In this document: positions 1 to 5,221 of the stretch, piece by piece | Layout: each line of letters begins with the position of its first letter | Position numbering within the stretch: the first letter of the stretch is position 1 | NCBI GenBank assembly: GCA_902466275.1 | Contig: CABQQJ010000058.1 | Location: 1-5,866, forward strand | From: an uncultured Veillonella sp. | Lineage (GTDB): Bacteria; Bacillota; Negativicutes; Veillonellales; Veillonellaceae | Length of the DNA: 5,866 nucleotides | Direction of reading: 5' to 3' | Program-made: the position numbers and the translations under genes | The notes under the pieces: generated by a model | Databases searched by the model: none | Told to the model about the DNA's origin: nothing | Seen by the model: the letters and a program-made list of their open reading frames with translations, nothing else

Positions 1-193
1 GTTGACACAAACGAATAAGCCGTCTTACTTCTCGTTCATCCTCAGCTTTAACAACTACCTTTGGTAAATAGCTATAGCAAGACGCATCAACGCCATATGC
101 ATAACGACGTAAATGATCGGTGTATACGCGACCTTTACAAATCTCATTTGCCTCTTTGGCAAAACGTTCATAATCTCTAATAAGTGTACTCAC
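1..193 (-). CDS. FAD-linked oxidase, lactate/glycolate dehydrogenase type (5' part only)
   Basis: This is the N-terminal 64 codons of a gene that leaves the window at base 1. The GTG start at 193 is chosen because AGGAGG lies 8 nt upstream (202-207) and the frame then stays open. Residues 31-45, YAYGVDASCYSYLPK, followed by VVVKAEDEREV, match the start of FAD_binding_4 proteins in the D-lactate dehydrogenase/glycolate oxidase group (compare the YAxGxDxSxYxxLP entry of YdiJ-like proteins). Family members oxidise a 2-hydroxy acid with FAD in the cytoplasm or at the membrane face. Many bacterial relatives are fusions of more than 900 residues carrying a C-terminal Fe-S domain, but that part would lie outside the window, so the fused form and the substrate are inferred. 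The FAD-binding core itself is not visible. It appears to be the first gene of its unit, since the nearest gene upstream ends behind a terminator. Confidence 0.8.
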   Translation of the reverse strand, partial: MSTLIRDYERFAKEANEICKGRVYTDHLRRYAYGVDASCYSYLPKVVVKAEDEREVRRLIRLCQ

Positions 194-201
194 TTGTATT
201 T

Positions 202-207
202 CCTCCT
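202..207 (-). promoter_or_regulatory. Ribosome binding site of the FAD-linked oxidase gene
   Basis: The minus strand reads AGGAGG here, 8 nt before the GTG at 193. This decides the non-ATG start, since no in-frame ATG lies nearby with a comparable site. Confidence 0.8.
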
Positions 208-235
208 ATCCTTTCTTAAGGAATCTATTACTTTT

Positions 236-241
236 AGTATA
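236..241 (-). promoter_or_regulatory. Possible -10 box for the FAD-linked oxidase gene
   Basis: The minus strand reads TATACT, 42 nt upstream of the GTG start. It is the same hexamer as the -10 box of the ClC operon. At a spacing of 16-18 nt there is no good -35 hexamer (TAGTGA at 17), so either an activator is needed or the match is chance. A perfect 14-bp palindrome lies just upstream at 266-279. Confidence 0.25.
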
Positions 242-265
242 CGCCGTTCTCATTCTCCTCACTAT

Positions 266-279
266 AATTATGCATAATT
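266..279. repeat. 14-bp perfect palindrome with TTATGCATAA core
   Basis: AATTATGCATAATT reads the same on both strands. The core TTATGCATAA recurs at 497-506 in the same spacer, and ATGCAT alone also occurs inside the neighbouring gene (97-102) and at 304-309. Lying upstream of the oxidase gene, it could be an operator for a dimeric regulator, but AT-rich self-complementary strings also arise by chance. Confidence 0.35.
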
Positions 280-496
280 TATATCTCTTCTAATAAAAAT
301 CGATATGCATTACCCTTTTATTCCCTCAGTTGAAAGTACATCTCATTAGCATTATCATGTACCCATTTTTCCTCATATACAATCAAGAATCCTTATTTAT
401 TAAGCATGTATAGATATAGTCAGTAATTATATGCTAAAACCTCTCTAAATAACGATTCGTACTACCTATAATTCTATAGTAAATACATTACCAACA

Positions 497-506
497 TTAT
501 GCATAA
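497..506. repeat. Second copy of palindrome TTATGCATAA
   Basis: A perfect 10-bp palindrome identical to the core at 268-277 and about 230 bp from it. Symmetry does not extend further. Its role is unknown. Confidence 0.3.
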
Positions 507-588
507 AAATAGTATGATTTATATATTTTAAATTTTTCATTCTCATTTATAGTTCTCTATGACTTTTAGTTATACCCTTTTATAAAAT

Positions 589-648
589 GCTGAAAATACA
601 GAAAGCCCTCTAATGATAAACGCTTACGAATCACCATTAGAGAGCTTT
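589..648 (-). terminator. Rho-independent terminator of the ClC-GNAT-TSUP operon
   Basis: Arms 602-615 and 635-648 form a 14-bp stem around a 19-nt loop. On the plus strand position 607/643 is a C/A mismatch, but in minus-strand RNA it becomes a G-U pair, so the hairpin is complete only in the direction of the operon. It lies about 44 nt past the TSUP stop codon. The right arm runs into GGGCTTT and then CTGTATTTT, a broken but usable U tract. Confidence 0.8.
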
Positions 649-691
649 ACTAAATTATGCTTATTAAAGATAGATTAATTATAAAACCATA

Positions 692-1486
692 TTATCCCAA
701 AATACCAGATTTAAGAATGAGGCGTACCGCCAATGCAAAGACAGCTATGCTCATGAGGGCGAGGATAGCTTTTGCTTTGAGACGTTTTGCAATACGAGCA
801 CCTACTTGAGCACCAAAGATAGCGCCAATACTAGTAGGGATAGCAATACTAAAAATGATGTGGCTTTCAATTAAATGTGTAATAACCCCCACCGTTGTTG
901 ATACGGCGAGAATAGATTGACTTGTAGCCGTTGCCATATGGGTAGGAAAGCCCATGAGATAAATCAAAGCCGGCACATGGATGAGACCACCACCGATACC
1001 AAAGATACTCGAAATAAAGCCAACAAAAAAGCTAATACTAATACCGATAGGTTTACTATAGCTCAACTGCTCAAGAGTAAGGCTTTCTTCCTTTCTTTCC
1101 CCTTTTCTAAAATTTTTAAAACCAATCAATACGGATGCACACAGCATAAAGCATCCAAAGGCAAACATAAAGCCTTTACCAGAGAACCATCCAGACATTT
1201 GGGCACCTAAAATAGCCCCCGGAAAGGTAGCAAGACTAAAGATGATAGCAGCGTTAATGTATACCTTTTTTTGCTTAAGATACGCTATAGATCCAGAAAT
1301 GGCGTTACACATAACAGAAAAAAGCGATGTTCCTACGACCATGGACGGAGACCACTCTGGAAACCAGTACATAAAGAGAGGCACAAAGACAAGTCCTCCA
1401 CCGGCACCGATGATGGTACCAATCATAGCAGCTAAAAAGCCAACTATGGTAAAAAATATATAGAATACCACTATATTATCAAGCAC
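692..1486 (-). CDS. TSUP (TauE/SafE) family membrane permease
   Basis: Predicted 264-residue integral membrane protein of the sulfite exporter TauE/SafE family (Pfam PF01925), which moves sulfite, sulfonates or other organic anions across the cytoplasmic membrane. It shows the family's internal duplication: a glycine motif GAGGG at residues 27-31, followed by LVFVP, and its counterpart GIGGG at 163-167, followed by LIHVP. Each opens a bundle of hydrophobic segments, and a charged loop (about residues 124-146) joins the halves. The GTG at 1486 is preferred because GGAGGGG at 1492-1498 lies 5 nt before it and the length then suits the family. In-frame ATGs at 1501 and 1552 would overlap or crowd the GNAT gene and have no ribosome site. 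It is the last gene of the operon, 25 nt after the GNAT stop, with a terminator behind it. The substrate cannot be read from sequence, and no taurine or sulfur genes are adjacent. Confidence 0.88.
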   Translation of the reverse strand: MLDNIVVFYIFFTIVGFLAAMIGTIIGAGGGLVFVPLFMYWFPEWSPSMVVGTSLFSVMCNAISGSIAYLKQKKVYINAAIIFSLATFPGAILGAQMSGWFSGKGFMFAFGCFMLCASVLIGFKNFRKGERKEESLTLEQLSYSKPIGISISFFVGFISSIFGIGGGLIHVPALIYLMGFPTHMATATSQSILAVSTTVGVITHLIESHIIFSIAIPTSIGAIFGAQVGARIAKRLKAKAILALMSIAVFALAVRLILKSGILG

Positions 1487-1491
1487 ATTAA

Positions 1492-1498
1492 CCCCTCC
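1492..1498 (-). promoter_or_regulatory. Ribosome binding site that sets the TSUP start
   Basis: The minus strand reads GGAGGGG, 5 nt before the GTG at 1486. In the longer ATG reading this site would be codons 2-4, which argues that the ATG at 1501 is not the start. Confidence 0.75.
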
Positions 1499-1511
1499 CA
1501 TGCCGTTTGAA

Positions 1512-1961
1512 TTATTGTTTCTCCATATATACAAAAGATAATCCCGTTTCATCCTGTATTTCTCTAACGGCTTTATACCCCATTTTTGTATATAACTTTA
1601 TATTGATCCAGCTTTTCGTACATGTATATAATACACGCCGGTCTTGACTGCATTGTTCATCTACGAAAACTAATAACTTCCGAGCCAACCCTTGTTGCCG
1701 ATAGTCTGGATGCACCATCAAGCGACCGACCTCTACTACGCCATCGTCATATTGATAACGAATGCCTCCGATTATCTTCCCCGCATCATCTACCATTTTA
1801 TAGGTGTGCCATTGATTAAAAGTACCGCTATAATCCGCTTCTGACTCCATCAATGCAGGGATCAGTCGACTAGCAATCATTTCCGCTTCACTTTCAAAAG
1901 TAAGCAATTGTAATCGATATAATTCTAATATATCTGACTCGGTAGCTTTTACAATCTTCAT
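1512..1961 (-). CDS. GNAT family N-acetyltransferase
   Basis: Predicted 149-residue soluble acetyltransferase covering one GNAT fold, which transfers acetyl from acetyl-CoA to an amine. The acetyl-CoA pyrophosphate-binding motif A is clear: VGRLMVHPDYRQQGLARKLL, with the R/Q-x-x-G-x-A signature RQQGLA at residues 88-93. The motif B region, NIKLYTKMGYKAVRE (about 120-134), carries the usual Tyr and Gly-Tyr before the last strand. The length is normal for a single-domain GNAT. The ATG at 1961 has AGGAG 9 nt upstream, and that site overlaps the TAG stop of the ClC gene; the gap is only 12 nt, so the two are co-transcribed and perhaps translationally coupled. The substrate is unknown: neighbours are two transporters, which do not indicate whether it acts on a small molecule, a peptide or a protein. 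Confidence 0.9.
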   Translation of the reverse strand: MKIVKATESDILELYRLQLLTFESEAEMIASRLIPALMESEADYSGTFNQWHTYKMVDDAGKIIGGIRYQYDDGVVEVGRLMVHPDYRQQGLARKLLVFVDEQCSQDRRVLYTCTKSWINIKLYTKMGYKAVREIQDETGLSFVYMEKQ

Positions 1962-1973
1962 CTACTAACACTC

Positions 1974-3518
1974 CTAGTTAGATTGGAAATACGCCTTCGC
2001 GGCTTTCAATCGGCCACGCTCACAAGAGACTTGTAGTTCGTCACCTGGTTCAAGTTTTACATCCCCTAACGGCACAATGTATGTTCCATTACGACGAATA
2101 CTTACGATGAGTGTCCCCTCTGGTAATGCCAAGTCTTGTAACTGTACATCCGTATAGTTTGCCACCACAGGCACCTTCGTTTGAAAGAAGGTTTGCACCG
2201 ATTCTAGATTGCTTTGACCACTCATGGCTTGCAACAAGGAATCGTAAATCGGCGGTTCTTTTAAAAGCTCCGCCACAAGATAGGCCACGAGCGTAACGAT
2301 ACCGATAGCATAAATATTAGAGAAACTATTCGTCATTTCAAGGACGAGCAAAATCGCCAAGATGGGGGTACGCATAGCTGCGGCCAACATACCACCCATG
2401 GCACAGATAACGAACTGTGGTACAAAATCAGGAGAAATAAGTCCTAAGGTTGAAAGTAAGCTTTCACAAAAAGCACCTGTTGCAGCACCAATTACGAGCA
2501 TGGGCAAAAATATGCCCCCTTGAGCACCACTGCCATAGCAGAAGGTGGTAAGTAAAATCTTGCCTAATACGATGCCACCTAAGAGCAATACGCCATGAGA
2601 TTGAAAGGCAAGCTGACCCACAAGGTCATTGCCCCCACCCAAGAGGAGCTGCGAATCAAAGCCAATGGCCGCCACTGCCACAAAGGTAAGGGCTAATTTC
2701 AAGAATCGAGAACATTTGAGCCAATCAAAGAACCTCTTGAAAGCAAAAATCATACGGCAGAATAACACACCACATAGCCCCATGATAACACCAACCATGA
2801 GCAGTATCGGGAAATATTCAAGAGGAACCCCTGAGGTCACCGTAAAGCCCAGCGCTGGTGTAAGTCCAAAGATACTAACTGTAATATAGTTAGAAATCAA
2901 AGTTGCCACGAAGGTTGGTACAACGAGATACGGATAAAAGCTTTTATGTACCTCTTCAAAGACGAACATCGCCCCCGATACGGGCGCACTAAAGGCAGCC
3001 GTCAAGCCTGCCCCCGCACCAGCAGAAGTCAAGATGCGCTGCTCACGTAGACCAGAATTCATCCAGTACGATACGATTTTCCCTGCAGAACCGCCGATCT
3101 GTACGGCTGGTCCTTCACGACCTACGGAAAAGCCCGCAAATCCAGTCAGTACGCCCCCGATCATCTTCGACACAAGCGTCCGATAAGGCTTCATATCAAA
3201 GAGGCCTAGCATCTCCCCTTCGATTTGAGGAATACCAGAACCGCCGGACAACGGTGCCCAAGTCAGTAATCGATCTACGATAAAGGCAAAAACGACCATA
3301 GCTACGAGCCAACCTAACGCCCTCTCCAGATTAATGCCCTCCATCAACTGCCAACGGAAATGCTCGGACTCTAAGATTAAATAGCGATATGTAGCCCCGC
3401 AAAACCCTGCCACAACGCCAACGACAGCGCCCTTTGCGATGAGCCCCGTTAAGAGTACGCGATTCATGGACATATCTGCCAAGGTAGAACTGCGCTTATT
3501 AAATTTCCATAATTTCAT
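1974..3518 (-). CDS. clcA: ClC family H+/Cl- exchange transporter with C-terminal TrkA_C domain
   Basis: Predicted 514-residue membrane protein. Residues about 20-420 form the voltage-gated chloride channel fold. The selectivity motifs are all present: GSGIP at 93-97 (Ser94 matches Ser107 of E. coli ClC-ec1), GREGP at 133-137 with the gating Glu135 (Glu148), GGIFLP at 334-339 (Phe337 matches Phe357) and Tyr425 (Tyr445). The internal proton glutamate is also kept (EE at 188-189; Glu189 matches Glu203). Together these predict a 2 Cl-/H+ antiporter rather than a passive channel, and GREGP argues against the fluoride subclass. Residues about 445-514 look like a TrkA_C (RCK_C) regulatory domain, common in Firmicutes ClC proteins and absent from E. 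coli ClcA. The ATG at 3518 has AAGGAGG 5 nt upstream. It is the first gene of the operon. A role in acid or ion homeostasis is inferred from the family. Confidence 0.93.
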   Translation of the reverse strand: MKLWKFNKRSSTLADMSMNRVLLTGLIAKGAVVGVVAGFCGATYRYLILESEHFRWQLMEGINLERALGWLVAMVVFAFIVDRLLTWAPLSGGSGIPQIEGEMLGLFDMKPYRTLVSKMIGGVLTGFAGFSVGREGPAVQIGGSAGKIVSYWMNSGLREQRILTSAGAGAGLTAAFSAPVSGAMFVFEEVHKSFYPYLVVPTFVATLISNYITVSIFGLTPALGFTVTSGVPLEYFPILLMVGVIMGLCGVLFCRMIFAFKRFFDWLKCSRFLKLALTFVAVAAIGFDSQLLLGGGNDLVGQLAFQSHGVLLLGGIVLGKILLTTFCYGSGAQGGIFLPMLVIGAATGAFCESLLSTLGLISPDFVPQFVICAMGGMLAAAMRTPILAILLVLEMTNSFSNIYAIGIVTLVAYLVAELLKEPPIYDSLLQAMSGQSNLESVQTFFQTKVPVVANYTDVQLQDLALPEGTLIVSIRRNGTYIVPLGDVKLEPGDELQVSCERGRLKAAKAYFQSN

Positions 3519-3597
3519 AACATCCTCCTTAGCACTGACCGAATCTGACGTATTATCTAATAATATACATATAATTGAACTATGTATTCATATCCTT

Positions 3598-3626
3598 AGT
3601 ATACTTATGTAAACCACCATTTTCAA
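3598..3626 (-). promoter_or_regulatory. Promoter of the ClC-GNAT-TSUP operon
   Basis: The minus strand carries TTGAAA (3621-3626), a 17-nt spacer, then TATACT (3598-3603), each 5 of 6 to the sigma-70/sigma-A consensus with ideal spacing. Transcription would begin near 3591, giving a leader of about 70 nt before the ClC ATG at 3518. Nothing in the leader looks like a riboswitch. Confidence 0.7.
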
Positions 3627-3710
3627 GAAAGGATTACGTATAAAAATAGCATTCTCACGGAACACAAGATCAAAGGTCTGAATCACAAAACAATAGATAG
3701 CGCTTTAAAC

Positions 3711-3750
3711 ACAAAGCTAGCCACCTCTAAAAAGAGATGGCTAGTTTTGT
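3711..3750 (-). terminator. Rho-independent terminator downstream of fucO
   Basis: A 12-bp stem pairs 3717-3728 with 3733-3744 around a 4-nt loop that is UUUU in minus-strand RNA. One position (3724/3737) pairs as G-U only on the minus strand. A/T flanks (3711-3715 with 3746-3750) lengthen the stem. The minus-strand exit reads CTTTGTGTTT. It sits about 70 nt past the fucO stop. The plus-strand exit (TTTTGTT) would also work, but no plus-strand gene approaches it. Confidence 0.8.
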
Positions 3751-3756
3751 TAAGCA

Positions 3757-3785
3757 AGTGTGTAAATGTATTTTCTTTACACATT
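3757..3785. repeat. Inverted repeat in the fucO 3' untranslated region
   Basis: TGTGTAAA (3759-3766) and TTTACACA (3776-3783) form a perfect 8-bp inverted repeat with a 9-nt loop, extendable by a wobble and an A-T pair. It lies between the fucO stop and its terminator and is not followed by a T run on either strand. It could be an mRNA 3'-end hairpin or a protein site; I cannot tell which. Confidence 0.5.
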
Positions 3786-3816
3786 CGGAGGCATTTGAAA
3801 TATGTAAAGACGCTAA

Positions 3817-4968
3817 TTAGAATATGGAATCATAGATGCCGATTATTTCTTCTAAGGATGCGTCCCGTGGGTTACCAGGTGTACATGCATCGTTGAAAGC
3901 AGATTCAGCGAGGAATGGAATGTCTTCCCTTTTTACACCTGCTTCGCTAAGAGATTTAGGAATGCCTACGTCGTCAGCTAATTTTTGAATTACATCAATT
4001 GCAGCCTGACGATAGGTGCTTTCATCCATAGTATCTACATGCGGAACGCCCATAACACGAGCGATTTCACGGTATTTTTCACCTGTAGCAGGGGCATTGA
4101 ATTTCAATACCGCTGTTAAAAGCATAGCACAAGCCTTACCATGAGGAATATCGTACACAGCACTCAATGGATGCGCCATAGAGTGAACAATACCGAGACC
4201 TACGTTGGAGAAGCCCATGCCCGCGATGTATTGACCTAAGGACATGGCTTCACGACCTGCATAATCACCAGCCACAGCGCTGCGCAAGGAACGACCGATG
4301 ATTTCGATAGCTTTCAAATGGAGCATATCAGTTAGCTCCCACGCACCTTTTGTGATATAACCTTCTACGGCGTGTACGAGGGCATCCATACCTGTGGCAG
4401 CGCAAAGACCTGTTGGCATAGATGCGGACATATCAGGATCCACGATGGCAACGATTGGAATGTCATGAGGATCAACACAAACGAATTTGCGGTTCTTTTC
4501 AACGTCTGTAATAACGTAGTTGATAGTAACCTCTGCAGCCGTACCAGATGTAGTAGTAACAGCGATGATTGGCAAGCACGGATTCTTAGTAGGCGCTAAA
4601 CCTTCAAGGCTGCGTACATCGGCGAACTCAGGGTTCGTAATAATAGTAGCAATCGCCTTGCTTGTATCGATCGGGCTACCGCCACCAACAGCAACGATAA
4701 CATCGGCGCCAGCCGCTTTACAAGCCTCAACACCAGCCGTTACGTTTTCGATGGTAGGATTTGGTTTGATACCGTCGTAGACTTCATAAGCAATACCTGC
4801 CGCATCAAGCAAATCCGTAACCTTTGTAGCCACTTTAAATTCAAATAAATCTGGCGTAGATGTAACGAGGGCTTTTTTGAAATGGCGATTCTTAATTTCG
4901 TTCACAATCTCCTGAATCGCGCCTTGTCCAAAATAGGACGTACCGTTCAACATTATTCTGCGAGCCAT
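3817..4968 (-). CDS. fucO: Lactaldehyde reductase / 1,2-propanediol oxidoreductase
   Basis: Predicted 383-residue cytoplasmic iron-dependent (group III) alcohol dehydrogenase that interconverts lactaldehyde and 1,2-propanediol with NAD(H). It matches remembered E. coli FucO almost end to end, with long shared runs such as NPEFADVRSLEGL, GTAAEVTINYVITD, KFVCVDPHDIP and LGQY-AGMGFSNVGLG. The nucleotide motif GGGSP is at residues 95-99, and the metal ligands are Asp195, His199, His262 and His276. The ATG at 4968 is chosen because AGGAG lies 8 nt upstream and the protein then begins MARRIMLN, like MANRMILN of FucO; an in-frame ATG at 4986 would place that site inside the gene. No other fucose or rhamnose genes are adjacent, so in vivo it may serve general aldehyde/diol redox balance. 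The Asp that excludes NADP in E. coli FucO appears to be Ser or Thr here (residues 37-38). Confidence 0.95.
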   Translation of the reverse strand: MARRIMLNGTSYFGQGAIQEIVNEIKNRHFKKALVTSTPDLFEFKVATKVTDLLDAAGIAYEVYDGIKPNPTIENVTAGVEACKAAGADVIVAVGGGSPIDTSKAIATIITNPEFADVRSLEGLAPTKNPCLPIIAVTTTSGTAAEVTINYVITDVEKNRKFVCVDPHDIPIVAIVDPDMSASMPTGLCAATGMDALVHAVEGYITKGAWELTDMLHLKAIEIIGRSLRSAVAGDYAGREAMSLGQYIAGMGFSNVGLGIVHSMAHPLSAVYDIPHGKACAMLLTAVLKFNAPATGEKYREIARVMGVPHVDTMDESTYRQAAIDVIQKLADDVGIPKSLSEAGVKREDIPFLAESAFNDACTPGNPRDASLEEIIGIYDSIF

Positions 4969-4976
4969 ATACTTCA

Positions 4977-4981
4977 CTCCT
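4977..4981 (-). promoter_or_regulatory. fucO: Ribosome binding site that sets the fucO start
   Basis: The minus strand reads AGGAG, 8 nt before the ATG at 4968. This favours the 383-residue reading over the ATG at 4986, which has no such site. Confidence 0.8.
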
Positions 4982-5001
4982 AACAAAACAAACTATACAA
5001 T

Positions 5002-5053
5002 AAAAAATAAACCGACAGAGAATCACTTTACTTATTAATTCTCTATCGGTTTA
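5002..5053 (-). terminator. Intrinsic terminator between the nagZ-like gene and fucO
   Basis: Arms 5009-5023 and 5038-5052 form a 15-bp stem, with one more A-T pair outside and a 14-nt loop. The single odd pair (5016/5045) is G-U only in minus-strand RNA. The exit is ATTTTTTATT, the best U tract in the window. It is about 170 nt past the nagZ-like stop but only about 20 nt before the fucO ribosome site. It may therefore be a late terminator for the upstream gene, an attenuator in the fucO leader, or both. Confidence 0.85.
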
Positions 5054-5107
5054 ATAAAATCCTTGAAAGCTCGTTATGTATACACTATATATTTTTCTAT
5101 TGTAACG

Positions 5108-5137
5108 ATTCTAAAGTTTGTCTCCATTAAGTGTCAA
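5108..5137 (-). promoter_or_regulatory. Candidate fucO promoter upstream of the terminator hairpin
   Basis: The minus strand has a perfect TTGACA (5132-5137), an 18-nt spacer and TAGAAT (5108-5113, 5 of 6). The start would be near 5101, giving a leader of about 130 nt that includes the terminator hairpin. The region between hairpin and gene has only TATAGT (4992-4997) with no matching -35, so this is the best promoter I can find for fucO. Confidence 0.5.
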
Positions 5138-5221
5138 CTCAGATTCGCCGTCCATGAATAGTATTTCCACTGTCTATATTCGTGATATACTCTTAAAATT
5201 CCTTCCTTAAAATAAGAAATT

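Larger units (their letters stand above)
209..588. other. AT-rich spacer without a supported gene
   Basis: I read all six frames and found only very short open stretches. The most protein-like on the minus strand are 318-386 (TTG start, 22 codons), 466-540 (24 codons) and 206-253 (15 codons); none has a properly spaced ribosome site. The stretch holds two copies of the palindrome TTATGCATAA. It also has a plus-strand promoter-like match (TTGAAA at 330-335, 17 nt, TATCAT at 353-358) with nothing to transcribe beyond it, so chance is likely in such AT-rich DNA. The spacer must contain the promoter of the FAD-linked oxidase gene. Confidence 0.6.

Noticed and set aside
330..358. Plus-strand promoter match TTGAAA-17-TATCAT
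   Set aside because: It is a good hexamer pair, but it leads into an AT-rich spacer with no plus-strand gene, then into the operon's 3' end. An antisense or small RNA cannot be excluded, but nothing else supports one.
466..540. 24-codon minus-strand frame MKNLKYINHTIFMHNVGNVF... in the left spacer
   Set aside because: There is no ribosome site beyond a weak GAGA, the composition is that of random AT-rich DNA, and no family is recognisable.
917..1210. Plus-strand open frame of 97 codons inside the TSUP gene
   Set aside because: It is antisense to a well-supported membrane protein, has a low-complexity Lys/Thr-rich translation and no family resemblance. The other plus-strand frames (1242-1463, 1622-1819, 2111-2296, 2629-2889, 4372-4599, 4520-4780) are rejected for the same reason.
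692..1552. Longer TSUP reading starting at the ATG at 1552
   Set aside because: It would overlap the end of the GNAT gene by 41 bases, adds a polar Asn-rich N-terminus before the first membrane segment, and has no ribosome site. The GTG at 1486 has one.
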